DNA from: G020350405 sp964513655
GTDB taxonomy: Bacteria > Planctomycetota > Phycisphaerae > Sedimentisphaerales > Anaerobacaceae
DNA: 64,000 nucleotides
Direction: 5' to 3'
NCBI GenBank assembly: GCA_964513655.1
Contig: CAZENQ010000003.1
Coordinates: 46,600-110,599 of the forward strand
In this document: piece after piece, positions 1 to 8,838 of the stretch
Layout of the letters: the number at the start of each line of letters is the position of its first letter
Numbering within the stretch: the first letter of the stretch is position 1
Notes under the pieces: generated by a model
What the model was told of the DNA's origin: nothing
Database searches by the model: none
Seen by the model: only the letters and a program-made list of their open reading frames with translations
Position numbers and translations under genes: made by a program

Positions 1-411
1 CCTCAGGAAAAGAGTCTGAAGGATTTAGTACGCTCGTTAGGAGTTTCTAAGAATATTACCTTTTTAGGTAGGATTAATGACAATTTTCTGAAGATGTACT
101 ATGAAGCCTCAGATATTTTCATTATGCCGACTCGCCGTCTTGAATGTTTTGGACTTCCCGTTTTAGAATCACTGGCATACGGCCTGCCAGTGATAAGCAC
201 TGATGTGGCAGCTCTTCCCGAATTACTGAAACCTATTCTTCCTGATTACATAGTGCCCGCTGACAATGTTGAGGTGCTTGGGGAAAAGATAAAGGGATTT
301 CTGGACAAGAAACTTAAGATTGCTCCTCAAGAAAAGTTAGTAAAATATATTAATCAACATTATGGCCGCGAGGTGATACTGCCAAGAATTCGAGAATTTT
401 TGGAATCTTAG
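1..411 (+). CDS. GT4 glycosyltransferase, C-terminal part (cut by window start)
   Basis: The frame is open from base 1 and ends with TAG at 409-411, giving 136 residues of the C-terminal Rossmann domain of a GT-B retaining glycosyltransferase. The donor-site E-x7-E motif of GT4 enzymes is visible (Glu48 and Glu56 of the fragment, around CFGLPVL), followed by the usual GLPVIST segment. The N-terminal acceptor domain lies outside the window. It heads a plus-strand run of GT4 genes, so it probably adds one sugar to a surface polysaccharide repeat on the cytoplasmic face. Substrate cannot be told. Family assignment is secure; the true start is not visible. Confidence 0.9.
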   Translation, partial: PQEKSLKDLVRSLGVSKNITFLGRINDNFLKMYYEASDIFIMPTRRLECFGLPVLESLAYGLPVISTDVAALPELLKPILPDYIVPADNVEVLGEKIKGFLDKKLKIAPQEKLVKYINQHYGREVILPRIREFLES

Positions 412-476
412 CGAAATACTTAATTTTTTGTACATGTCTCATTGCACTTCAATATTAATCGGGTCGAATTACTTAG

Positions 477-1646
477 ATGATATTTCTTTATATAACAGAT
501 GACCTTGCTTATAAAGGTGAGGATGGTAGATTTTATTATTCAGTTAATTATGCTATAGAATATATGCTCGAAAGACTGCCGCGGATAACAGAATTTATCC
601 TTTGGACAAGAATTCAACATAAGGAAAACATAAACAATTTACTCCCTTTTCCTACTCGAGTTGGTAATTGCAAGGTGACTATAACAGGTCCTTCGGTTGG
701 TTTCCAAAATCCTATTCAATGGCCAATATTATTAGCGGCTAATTTTTTAAAATTGAAGAGGGAAGTTTTGAGATCGAACATCGTGCTGTTGAGAATTCCG
801 ATGTTATTCTCGTGTTTAGCCTACCATTTAGTACGAAGCAATCAAATCGTAACATCTTTACAGGTAACTGATCCACAAATCTCTATCCCGTTAATTCTCC
901 CTAAATTAAAATTTATGGCTGGATTGCTGGCAAATTATTGCAAAAGGATTGCATCTCGATCAGATAAAGCCTTTTTTGTATCAGACGCTCTAAGGGAAAT
1001 ATATGGAGACGAAGACTGCGGTGATCTTGTATGTAACGAATCTCGCCTCACTAAGGATATGATAATCGATACTCCTTGTTTTGACCCTCACCGTCCTGCT
1101 CGCGTTGTGTATGTTGGGAGATTAATGCCGGAAAAAGGAGTTGACACTTTGTTGCGGGCTATTGCAGAGGTCGTAAAAAAAATGCCTATTGAACTGTGGA
1201 TTGTTGGCAATGGTCCAATCAAGAGCGAACTTGAACTTTTAGCGAAAAATGCAGGCATCACGAATTCTATTAAGTGGTTGGGATATCTAAAGTGGGGAAA
1301 AGAGTTATTCGAAAGAATCAGACAGTGCGATACATTAGTGCTTCCTTCTCATACAGAGGCACTAGGGCTAGTTACTATAGAGGGAATGAGCCAAGGATTA
1401 GTAATTATTGGAACGTCAGTAGGAGGTATTCCCGAAATTTTAGGACATGGTGATAGCGGCATACTAATACCACCAAGAGATCATAGAAAATTAGCTGAGG
1501 CCATTGAAGATTCTATTTTAGATACAAAGCTAAGAAAAAGGCTTATCACCAAAGGCTTAAAACAAGCCGAGAGAAATTGTATCGATAATGGAGCTGGGAA
1601 AATGGCCCAAGCGATTTCTACTTTGATAGAAAAAAACATAAAGTAA
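477..1646 (+). CDS. GT4 family glycosyltransferase
   Basis: A 389-residue GT-B enzyme. The C-terminal donor domain begins near the strand VVYVGRLMPEKG and holds the E-x7-E motif in EALGLVTIE, followed by a GGIPE phosphate-contact segment; both are standard for GT4. The N-terminal half is AT-rich and less conserved, as expected for the acceptor-binding domain. The predicted role is transfer of a nucleotide-sugar donor to a growing lipid-linked oligosaccharide. It sits 65 bp after the previous glycosyltransferase and 26 bp before the next. No signal peptide or membrane helix is seen. The sugar and linkage are unknown. Confidence 0.9.
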   Translation: MIFLYITDDLAYKGEDGRFYYSVNYAIEYMLERLPRITEFILWTRIQHKENINNLLPFPTRVGNCKVTITGPSVGFQNPIQWPILLAANFLKLKREVLRSNIVLLRIPMLFSCLAYHLVRSNQIVTSLQVTDPQISIPLILPKLKFMAGLLANYCKRIASRSDKAFFVSDALREIYGDEDCGDLVCNESRLTKDMIIDTPCFDPHRPARVVYVGRLMPEKGVDTLLRAIAEVVKKMPIELWIVGNGPIKSELELLAKNAGITNSIKWLGYLKWGKELFERIRQCDTLVLPSHTEALGLVTIEGMSQGLVIIGTSVGGIPEILGHGDSGILIPPRDHRKLAEAIEDSILDTKLRKRLITKGLKQAERNCIDNGAGKMAQAISTLIEKNIK

Positions 1647-1672
1647 GCAAGTCTAGAAACTGCATAGACAGA

Positions 1673-2839
1673 ATGCGAAAAACAAAAATAGCTATCATAG
1701 CACATAGCTGTCGTGTTGGCGGTTCGATGCTAGGTGTGCGCAATATTATAAGCAGAATCAAAGACGTCACGCAAAAAGAAAATTTTTTATTTGTATGCCC
1801 TGCAAATTGTGGTTATGAGCAAATATCATTACCAGCTGATAGCGAATTGTTTATATACCAAGATAACCACTCCTTTGTAAAGAGATACTGGTTTGACAGA
1901 GTTAAACTTATCAAGATCATAAAAAAATATGAGCCTGATGTTATACTCAGCTGCACTAATGAAGGTATTTCAAATGCCCCTGTTCCTCAGGCTATGCTTT
2001 TCCACACGGCCTATCCTGTATATAGCAAAAAACACTATCCCCAGATAACTACCAAAGACAGACTAAGATTCAATTTACTAAAAAGACAAATCACGAAATC
2101 ACTGCCGACAACAAACCTCGTATTAACACAAACTCCAATCATGAAGCAAAGATTCGCCAAGACCTTCCCCTATCCGGAAGACCAGATTAAAATACTACCT
2201 TGGCCCGTACCTTCAGATATAAATCCTTCTAGTACAACAAAGCCTCCGTCGGTTATTGATAGTTCATCAGACAATTTCTATATTCTGATACTGACCCGGT
2301 ACCTTGCACACAGAAATCCTCGAATTATTATCTCACTATACGACCAATTCAAAGACCAGCTAGAAGATAAGAAAATTAAGTTTATCACTACGATAGAACC
2401 GGACGACTACCCCGGAGCAAAATCATTCCTTGAGCAAATTCAGAGAAACGGTGTGAAGAACATCGTTATAAACGTTGGTTCTCTGGCACGCGAGGAGGTG
2501 TTGGGGTATTATTTGCATTGCCATGTTCTCTGGTTACCGACTTTAGCAGAAACGTTATGCCTGCCATATCTTGAAGCGATGGCAATGGGATTGCCAGTGA
2601 TGGCACCGGATCTTGATTTTGCTCGCTATGTATGCTGTGACGCCGCAACTTATTATAACCCATTTGACATAGAATCAATCTTCAGAGCTTTGATGAGAAT
2701 AACACAGAGAAAGGAGTTAAGACAAACGTTGACCATAAGGGGCAAAAGACAACTTGCAGATAACAATAAATTTGCAAAAAATTGGGATGAACTTGCCAAA
2801 AGTATCATGAAAAGCATAGCAAATCTGGTGGGCAAATAA
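1673..2839 (+). CDS. GT4 family glycosyltransferase
   Basis: A 388-residue GT-B protein. Near the C-terminus it carries the GT4 E-x7-E motif in ETLCLPYLE, followed by the AMGLPVMAPD segment that closes the donor pocket. The N-terminus starts with the strand IAIIAHSCRVGGSMLG, resembling the glycine-rich start of GT-B acceptor domains. The stop is separated from the next ATG by only one base, so translation of the two is probably coupled. Predicted role: cytoplasmic assembly of a surface glycan. Acceptor and donor are unknown. Confidence 0.9.
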   Translation: MRKTKIAIIAHSCRVGGSMLGVRNIISRIKDVTQKENFLFVCPANCGYEQISLPADSELFIYQDNHSFVKRYWFDRVKLIKIIKKYEPDVILSCTNEGISNAPVPQAMLFHTAYPVYSKKHYPQITTKDRLRFNLLKRQITKSLPTTNLVLTQTPIMKQRFAKTFPYPEDQIKILPWPVPSDINPSSTTKPPSVIDSSSDNFYILILTRYLAHRNPRIIISLYDQFKDQLEDKKIKFITTIEPDDYPGAKSFLEQIQRNGVKNIVINVGSLAREEVLGYYLHCHVLWLPTLAETLCLPYLEAMAMGLPVMAPDLDFARYVCCDAATYYNPFDIESIFRALMRITQRKELRQTLTIRGKRQLADNNKFAKNWDELAKSIMKSIANLVGK

Positions 2840-2840
2840 A

Positions 2841-4079
2841 ATGCGGTTATGGCTGGTAAATCCATTTGACCCTTTACCAGGAGATCCAGAAATTCCTGAA
2901 GTACGCTATGCCAGTCTGGCCAGAGCATTTGCCTGCAACGGACATAAAGTCCTGTGGTGGACGAGTAACTTCAATCATCGGTTCAAGCGATTTCTTGATG
3001 AAAAGAGAATAACACAGGTATGTAAGAATGTTGGTATAGAAATCCAGTTTATGGATGCAATTGCTTATAAGAAAAATGTGAGCTTGAAACGGGTATTAAA
3101 TCATTATCTGTTAGCGAAAAACTTCTCTAAGATGTCGAGGAAATTACCTCTGAGACCTGATGTTATTATTGCCAGTACTCCGCCTTTAATGCTGGCCCAA
3201 GAGGCTGCTAAATATGCAAAGGAAAACTACGTCAAACTTATTGTAGATACTCAGGATATATGGCCGGAAGTGTTTTACCCTATATTCCCAAAATTTCTGC
3301 GGCCATTCGCTTCCTTACTTTTACGGCCATGGCATACGGCAAGTAAAAAGGCCTATCAATTAGCTGATGCATACACCTGTACTGCAGAAGAATACCTGAA
3401 CCACTCACAACAACTGGGGGGAAAGAAAAAACCATTTGCAGTTATTCCATTAGGAGTGGATTATCAATTGTTCAATAATGCTGCATCAGCAGGAATTTGT
3501 GCTGAATTCAAAAAACCTAAAGGCGAAATATGGTTTATTTACGCTGGGAGCATAACAAGAAATCACGACTTTTTAACTCCAATTCATGCCTTCGCCGAAG
3601 TATACAAATCTCTTAAGGCGCCTTCCAAATTGTTTATTGTAGGTGCTGGGTATCTTTCTGACCTGGTTAAAGACGCTATAGGAAGATACAATACAACTAA
3701 GATAATGCAAACTGGCTTTTTAAGCATGGAAAAGCTTGCTTATTTATTAACTCAATGCGACATAGGTTTTAATGCAAGCTGGCCGGAAACAAGAATTTTT
3801 CTTCCATACAGGCTGTTTCATTACTTCGCCGGTGGTCTTGCTGTTTTAAATACCATGCCGGGCGAATGCAGCCAGATTCTAAAACAAAACAACTGTGGGC
3901 TGGATTATGAAGCCGGGAATGTTGATGATTGTTCAAGGGCCATAAATGAAGTTGTCAGCGATTTAAGTAGACTTCGAATAATGCAAGTAAATTCGCGCAA
4001 CCTGGCAATAAATGCTTATGAACAAAAAGTTTTATATCAGCAATATGTAAAATTTATTGAAGATCTTATATGCACGTAG
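2841..4079 (+). CDS. GT4 family glycosyltransferase (WbuB-like)
   Basis: A 412-residue GT-B enzyme. The N-terminus (MRLWLVNPFDPLPGDPE) and the DTQDIWPE segment match the WbuB-like branch of GT4, which includes amino-sugar transferases of O-antigen clusters. The donor-site region contains a PETRIFLPYRLFHYFAGG stretch in place of the commonest E-x7-E wording, as is usual in this branch. The gene begins one base after the preceding stop and ends at the asparagine synthase leader. That it transfers an N-acetylated sugar is only an inference from the branch. Confidence 0.85.
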   Translation: MRLWLVNPFDPLPGDPEIPEVRYASLARAFACNGHKVLWWTSNFNHRFKRFLDEKRITQVCKNVGIEIQFMDAIAYKKNVSLKRVLNHYLLAKNFSKMSRKLPLRPDVIIASTPPLMLAQEAAKYAKENYVKLIVDTQDIWPEVFYPIFPKFLRPFASLLLRPWHTASKKAYQLADAYTCTAEEYLNHSQQLGGKKKPFAVIPLGVDYQLFNNAASAGICAEFKKPKGEIWFIYAGSITRNHDFLTPIHAFAEVYKSLKAPSKLFIVGAGYLSDLVKDAIGRYNTTKIMQTGFLSMEKLAYLLTQCDIGFNASWPETRIFLPYRLFHYFAGGLAVLNTMPGECSQILKQNNCGLDYEAGNVDDCSRAINEVVSDLSRLRIMQVNSRNLAINAYEQKVLYQQYVKFIEDLICT

Positions 4080-4101
4080 TTGATTTACACTTTTGATAAT
4101 C

Positions 4102-4147
4102 ATGTGGGGTATAGCAGGTGCAATATGTGTGGTATAGCAGGTGCAAT
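4102..4147 (+). repeat. 23-bp tandem duplication over the asparagine synthase start
   Basis: Bases 4102-4124 and 4125-4147 are the same 23-mer (ATGTGKGGTATAGCAGGTGC followed by AAT) with one difference, G at 4107 against T at 4130. The second copy holds the true start ATG and the codon for the nucleophile Cys2. The first copy carries its own ATG, but Trp replaces the cysteine and the frame stops after 11 codons. Confidence 0.95.
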
Positions 4148-5951
4148 AAATTATAAAAAGTATAATCTAAACGAAGCCCAAAAAAGCCTCTTACACCGGG
4201 GTCCAGACGAGCAAAGCAAATTTTACCATCAAAATGTTGCCTTTGTTCATACCAGGTTAGCTATCCAAGACATAAAAATGGGAAAGCAGCCGATGCATTA
4301 CGGCCCCTATACAATAGTGTTTGATGGGGCGCTTTATAACCATTTAGAGCTTAGAAAAAATTTAGAAGACACCTTTTCCACACAGAGCGACGCAGAAACC
4401 CTGCTACACCTTTACGCAAAATATAAAGAAAAGTGCCTGGATATGCTTGATGGCATGTTTGCGTTTGCTATTCTGGACAAAGAAAAGGGGGAGATTTTCC
4501 TTGCACGTGATAGAGTTGGCGGAAAGCCGCTCTATATCTATAAGGACGCAGACAGCTTGTTATTTGCAAGCGAACTTAATGCAATCAGGGAAGCAATAAA
4601 GCTGCAGATTGATAGTGAAAAAATCTATAACTATGTAAGGACCGGTTTTTTCTATAAAACGAACACTCCCTACAAAAACATCACTGCAGTAGAGGCGGGA
4701 ACTTTTGCAAAGGTCAACATAAATGCCCTAAACATTAAAGTGGAAAAGTGGTGGAATGTTTTTGATTACTATAGTAACCCCTTGGAAGTATCGTTTGATT
4801 CAGCTTTGCGACAGGTCGAGCATCTGCTGCAACAATCGGTCAAGAGCAGGCTCGAAGGTTCAGACCTGGAAGTGGGAGCGTTTTTGAGCGGTGGAATCGA
4901 TAGTTCGCTGATAACGGCGATAGCTTCGCGCTGTAAGAAAAAACTGAAAACGTTTACCGTTTCGTTTGAAGGCTCTTATGATGAGACCCCACTTGCAAGA
5001 CTGGTGGCCGAAAAATATGACACGGATCACACAGAGCTAAGTATCTCGTTTGATAACCTGCAAGATGATTTGGAAAAGATACTGCTCAACTATGGAGAAC
5101 CGTTCGCCGATAACTCTGCGGTTCCCAGCTACTATGTTAGCAGGGAAGCAAAGAAGTATCTTAAACTTGTTTTGAATGGTGACGGAGGGGATGAGATTTT
5201 TGGTGGGTACAGACGCTATGTCCCGTTTACCAGGGTCGATTTTTTTGGCTTGCCCTTCGTTGTCAAGTGGTTAGCGAATATCGCGAATTTCGTATTTCCC
5301 ATTTCTCACGACAAGAAGTCAATATACAATTATTTATATCGTCTTAGTCAGTTGGCAGGTAAAAAAGGCGTAACGTGCTACTACAGCGCGACGACTGATT
5401 TGATGGAAGGATTCCAGGAGAATATACTAACAGATGACAGTTACCTCGACGATGCCCGGAAAGACTTTGAATTTATAAACAACTCAGGGGTATCTGGCCT
5501 AAGAAAGATTATGACTATGGATTTTAACACACTGCTTTGTGGACCCCTATTTGTAAAAATGGACATTGCAGCCATGGCTAATTCACTTGTGTTAAGATGT
5601 CCTTTCTTAAGCAAAGATCTGCTTGAGTATGTACCGAGATTGCCGGATAGATACAAGGTAGCAAACAAAACAACAAAGTATATATTACGGGAATTGGCAA
5701 AAAAATATTTACCAAAAGAATTAATTAACCAACCCAAAAGAGGATTCGAGGTACCACTCAAAAAATGGATAGAGAATGATCTTAAAGATATAGTTTTCGG
5801 TTATTTAGATGGAAACTGCTATTGCCAGAATTTCATAAAAAGAAAATTTGTATCGGATCTACTGTATAAAAAAATAAAAATCTCGGACGAGAAAAGGGCG
5901 AAAATCCTTTGGGCCTTACTGTCATTAGAAATCTGGCATAAAAATTTGTAA
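4125..5951 (+). CDS. asnB: Asparagine synthase (glutamine-hydrolysing)
   Basis: A 608-residue two-domain enzyme. Residues 1 to about 190 are a class II glutamine amidotransferase domain that begins Met-Cys-Gly-Ile-Ala-Gly; Cys2 is the nucleophile after Met removal, which fixes the start at 4125 although the frame is open further upstream. The synthetase domain has the ATP pyrophosphatase motif SGGIDSS at about 255-261 and an NGDGGDEIFGGY loop. It normally makes asparagine from aspartate, ATP and glutamine. Inside glycan clusters such enzymes often amidate a sugar acid or aminate an unknown substrate, so the acceptor here may not be aspartate. A 23-bp tandem repeat lies across the start. Confidence 0.95.
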   Translation: MCGIAGAINYKKYNLNEAQKSLLHRGPDEQSKFYHQNVAFVHTRLAIQDIKMGKQPMHYGPYTIVFDGALYNHLELRKNLEDTFSTQSDAETLLHLYAKYKEKCLDMLDGMFAFAILDKEKGEIFLARDRVGGKPLYIYKDADSLLFASELNAIREAIKLQIDSEKIYNYVRTGFFYKTNTPYKNITAVEAGTFAKVNINALNIKVEKWWNVFDYYSNPLEVSFDSALRQVEHLLQQSVKSRLEGSDLEVGAFLSGGIDSSLITAIASRCKKKLKTFTVSFEGSYDETPLARLVAEKYDTDHTELSISFDNLQDDLEKILLNYGEPFADNSAVPSYYVSREAKKYLKLVLNGDGGDEIFGGYRRYVPFTRVDFFGLPFVVKWLANIANFVFPISHDKKSIYNYLYRLSQLAGKKGVTCYYSATTDLMEGFQENILTDDSYLDDARKDFEFINNSGVSGLRKIMTMDFNTLLCGPLFVKMDIAAMANSLVLRCPFLSKDLLEYVPRLPDRYKVANKTTKYILRELAKKYLPKELINQPKRGFEVPLKKWIENDLKDIVFGYLDGNCYCQNFIKRKFVSDLLYKKIKISDEKRAKILWALLSLEIWHKNL

Positions 5952-5964
5952 AAAGTCCCTTGCC

Positions 5965-7110
5965 ATGAAAAATCAAGCCCAAACCATTAAAATTGCTCAC
6001 ATTGCCACGACTTACCAGTCAATAGTCACGATTCTCCACACCAAGCTCAGGTTGCTTAATGAATATGGAAATCTGGAAATAAAAGCCATTTCGTCCAGTC
6101 CACTTATCAAAACTTCTCGCAAGCCTACAGTCAGACATATAACAGTTGAAATTGCTCGCAGCATCAAACCTTTTTCTGATATCAAGAGCATTTGGGCGCT
6201 TTATAAAATCCTAAAAAATAAAAATTTTGACATCGTACATTCTCATACAGCCAAGGCAGGTATGATTACTGCAATCGCTGCCAGGATGGCAAGAATCCCC
6301 CTTGTTTGTCATACATACCATGGCCTTCCTTTTTTTGAAGGGCAAAACAAAATCAAATATTTTATTTACAAATTTTTAGAACAAGTTGCCTGCAGATTTA
6401 GGAATTACGCTTTCACTCAAAATACAAGGGATTTAAATCAAACCATCAAGCTTATGAGCAGACCTGAGCGTGTTTTTGTCGAAGGCAATGGCGTAGATAT
6501 TGAACATATTAATAAAACAGCACCCAGTCAATTACGGAGCGCCCTGGGAGATTATCCATGTGAGGGCCTTAGACTTGTTCTCCTTAGCCGATTTGAACCC
6601 GTGAAACGCGTTGATAACTTCGTCAGGGTCGTAGAAAAACTCAAACAAAGCAATCTAAAAATATCCTGCGTAGTGGCAGGAACAGGAATACTTGAAGGCT
6701 ATTTGCACAAGCTCGTATCCGAAATGCACTTACAAGATTGTATTAATATTGTCGGATTCTCAGATAGACCTCTTGGATTAATTGCCGCAAGTGATATTCT
6801 TGTTCTCTGTTCAGAAAAAGAAGGGCTACCACGTTCCATCATGGAAGCCATGGCTCTCCAAAAACCCGTCGTTGCCACTGATGTATCAGGCACGCGGGAA
6901 ATAGTAGTCGATGGCGAAACAGGATTTCTGACCGATTTTGACGATATCGCTGCTATGGCAGAAAAAATCATAATACTGCTCAAAAACTCTGAATTAAGAA
7001 AAGCAATGGGTGCACATGGCCTAAAAAGAATCATAGAACATTACTCTGAAACCAAAATAGTTGAAAAACTTTACAAATTTTACTGCTCAAAAATACCTGT
7101 TTGCCAATAG
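5965..7110 (+). CDS. GT4 family glycosyltransferase
   Basis: A 381-residue GT-B enzyme. The acceptor domain shows the HSHTAKAG and YHGLPF segments common in GT4 members of exopolysaccharide clusters. The donor domain has the E-x7-E motif in EGLPRSIME, followed by a GTREIVVDGETG turn. Start ATG at 5965 lies 13 bases after the asnB stop. The last residues (about SKIPVCQ) read into sequence that in another frame belongs to a different glycosyltransferase remnant, so the C-terminus may have been created by a deletion that joined two paralogues. Confidence 0.9.
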   Translation: MKNQAQTIKIAHIATTYQSIVTILHTKLRLLNEYGNLEIKAISSSPLIKTSRKPTVRHITVEIARSIKPFSDIKSIWALYKILKNKNFDIVHSHTAKAGMITAIAARMARIPLVCHTYHGLPFFEGQNKIKYFIYKFLEQVACRFRNYAFTQNTRDLNQTIKLMSRPERVFVEGNGVDIEHINKTAPSQLRSALGDYPCEGLRLVLLSRFEPVKRVDNFVRVVEKLKQSNLKISCVVAGTGILEGYLHKLVSEMHLQDCINIVGFSDRPLGLIAASDILVLCSEKEGLPRSIMEAMALQKPVVATDVSGTREIVVDGETGFLTDFDDIAAMAEKIIILLKNSELRKAMGAHGLKRIIEHYSETKIVEKLYKFYCSKIPVCQ

Positions 7111-7207
7111 TAGCAACCAGTATTCGCGGCTACAGACAAGTTGTTGAAGATGGGATAACAGGATTGCTCGTGCCCTTAGGTGACAGGGGTGCTTTAGCTT
7201 CGGCAAT

Positions 7208-7229
7208 TAAGAACTTCTAACAAAATGAA
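7208..7229. repeat. Left target duplication (TAA) and left inverted repeat of the IS
   Basis: TAA at 7208-7210 is the target copy; 7211-7229 is the 19-bp terminal repeat, an exact reverse complement of 8086-8104. Confidence 0.93.
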
Positions 7230-8058
7230 TTTAACTGGCTCCAACATATGAGAATACAACCTATCGAGAGGAATGCTTCATGAATATCAGATCGGCGCTC
7301 ATAGCGAACCCGCAACCTGCGAAATTGATGCAGCCAAGACAGAGTACGTTCAACGACCCAGCGAGTTTTACCCAAACCGCTACCGTTAGCTGTTCTTCGT
7401 CTGGCCAGCACAGGTACGATCTTAAGAAATCTCAAAATCTTTCGATGGGGTTGGGAGTCATAAGCGCGGTCACCTTGCACACAGTCAGGCTTGCTACGTG
7501 GGCGTCCTCTTTTGCCTGCTATCTTTGGGATAGCCTGTACAAGTGGCAGCAACTGGGTAATGTCATGGCGATTGGCACCGGTCAGTTTCACCGCAAACGG
7601 GATACCGTTGGCATCGGTAATGAGGTGATGTTTCGAGCCCAATTTCCGTCTATCCGTTGGATTCGGCCCCGTTTTCGCCCCCCAAAAACCGCCCGAACCG
7701 ATGCCGAATCTGCAACGGCTCGGGAAAAATCTAGTATGTCGGCATGCCGTAATTTGTTCAGTAGCAGGCCGTGTATTTTGTCCCACACGCCGGCTTTTTG
7801 CCAATCTCTCAGTCGCCGCCAGCAGGTCATTCCACTGCCGCAGCCCATTTCCTTTGGAAGGTGTTCCCAGGGAATGCCTGTCTTGAGGACAAACAGGATA
7901 CCAGTCAAGGTCGCCCGATCGGAGATTGGTTTCCGGCCTGGATACCGAAATCTTCTCTTGTTTTTTGGTATTAGTGGTTCTATGAGTTTCCATAACTCGT
8001 CATCTAATATTGGTTTTGCCATGAGTAACCTCCTTGTAACTGGGTTTCGGTTACTCAT
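7217..8058 (-). CDS. IS5-family transposase, two frames joined by a -1 frameshift
   Basis: The first frame (8058 to about 7680; an alternative start is ATG at 8022, MAKPILDDELW) carries the N-terminal DUF4096-like domain, ending DSASVRAVFGG with the first catalytic Asp. The second frame (to 7217) continues AKTGPNPTDRRKLGSKHH with the remaining DDE residues (GDRAYDS and the Glu in VVERTLSWLHQFRRLRVRY). The two match one continuous family protein only if the ribosome slips back one base at the T5G6 tract at 7678-7688. The product would be about 270-280 residues and would cut and paste the element. Both frames look intact, so I treat it as functional. Confidence 0.9.
7678..7688 (-). promoter_or_regulatory. 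Candidate -1 frameshift site (TTTTTGGGGGG)
   Basis: On the minus strand this reads TTTTTGGGGGGC. Reading GTT TTT GGG GGG and slipping back one base gives GCG AAA ACG, exactly the join needed to match IS5-type transposases. Confidence 0.75.
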
Positions 8059-8085
8059 GTTATCGGTTATACCGGTTAATATTCT

Positions 8086-8107
8086 TTCATTTTGTTAGAA
8101 GTTCTAA
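8086..8107. repeat. Right inverted repeat of the IS and right target duplication (TAA)
   Basis: 8086-8104 is the terminal repeat TTCATTTTGTTAGAAGTTC; TAA at 8105-8107 matches the left flank. Collapsing the two TAA copies restores the interrupted glycosyltransferase frame. Confidence 0.93.
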
Positions 8108-8241
8108 GAAATTGGCCGCCGACAGAGAACTTTGCAAGAAAATAAGACAGGCAGGGTATGAAAAGGCGCAGCGGGAATTTGATGAGCGCCGTGTCTGTAG
8201 TATTGTTCTTAACACATACAAAAAACTGCTTGATAAAAAAT

Positions 8242-8832
8242 ATGATAATAACTGATATCAAACAGGAGCATGCCAGAGACACAGCCACACTTCATATTCA
8301 GGGTATCAGCACAGGCTTTATCAGTTCGCTGGGCGTTGATTTCGTAACGTCATTATATGAAGCGATTGCACAAAGTAAGGATAGTTTCGGCTTCGTCACA
8401 GAGGAAGGAGACAGAGTGCTTGGGTTTGTAGCGTTCACTGCAAATCTAAATTCGCTTTATAAATTTGTTATTTTAAGAAAAGGCCTGCGATTTGCCTTAC
8501 TATTAGCAGGTAAGATGTTTTCCCTGCAACAAATGAAAAAAGTCTTCGAAACATTGTTTTACCCCAGCAGAGTAAAGAAAATGGATTTACCTTTTGCAGA
8601 ATTACTTGCAATTGTTGTTGCACCTGAAAGTCAGGGAAAGGGATTGGGCAGACAATTGCTGCAGAAAGGCCTTGCCGAATGTGCAAAAAGAGGCATAGAA
8701 AAAGTAAAAGTGCTCGTTGGGGCCGATAATAAGCCAGCAAACGAATTGTATTTGAAGCGCGGCTTTGAGCTTGTTGGGCAGATTGATAGTCACGGCGTGG
8801 TCAGCAATATTTACGTGGTCAAAACAACATAA
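8242..8832 (+). CDS. GNAT family N-acetyltransferase
   Basis: A 196-residue GNAT enzyme. The acetyl-CoA pyrophosphate loop is QGKGLG at about 131-136 in VVAPESQGKGLGRQLL, followed by ADNKPANELYLKRGFELVG, the usual motif B region. I chose ATG 8242 over the upstream ATG at 8158 because the earlier 28 codons lie inside the glycosyltransferase remnant and do not look like protein. The 14-base overlap with that remnant's stop suggests an old operon. Between glycosyltransferases and the phosphosugar transferase it may acetylate an amino sugar precursor; that role is inferred from context only. Confidence 0.88.
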   Translation: MIITDIKQEHARDTATLHIQGISTGFISSLGVDFVTSLYEAIAQSKDSFGFVTEEGDRVLGFVAFTANLNSLYKFVILRKGLRFALLLAGKMFSLQQMKKVFETLFYPSRVKKMDLPFAELLAIVVAPESQGKGLGRQLLQKGLAECAKRGIEKVKVLVGADNKPANELYLKRGFELVGQIDSHGVVSNIYVVKTT

Positions 8833-8838
8833 AGACAG

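Larger units (their letters stand above)
7211..8104 (-). mobile_element. IS5-family insertion sequence, 894 bp
   Basis: The element is bounded by perfect 19-bp inverted repeats (GAACTTCTAACAAAATGAA at 7211-7229 and its complement at 8086-8104) and flanked by a direct TAA duplication at 7208-7210 and 8105-8107. Its single transposase is spread over two overlapping minus-strand frames, as in the IS427-like branch of IS5. Intact ends and a clean duplication point to recent, possibly still active, insertion. Confidence 0.95.
7092..8255 (+). pseudogene. GT4 glycosyltransferase 3' remnant, split by an insertion sequence
   Basis: Two pieces of one frame flank the IS. The left piece (about 7092-7210) reads PIVATSIRGYRQVVEDG, then TGLLVPLGDRG, a classic GT4 donor-domain ending. 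The right piece (8105-8255) reads KKLAADRELCKKIRQAGYEK and ends in TGA at 8253-8255. Removing 7211-8104 and one copy of the TAA target duplication joins ALASAIKKLAAD in a single frame, so the IS entered this gene. The N-terminal part is absent; the remnant overlaps the end of the upstream glycosyltransferase. The remnant stop overlaps the GNAT start at 8242, which indicates former translational coupling. Confidence 0.88.

Noticed and set aside
4102..4137. Start of a separate small peptide (MWGIAGA...)
   Set aside because: It is the first copy of a tandem duplication and stops after 11 codons.
7280..8098. Long plus-strand frame (272 codons) opposite the transposase
   Set aside because: It is antisense to a well-supported IS5 transposase and has no family features.
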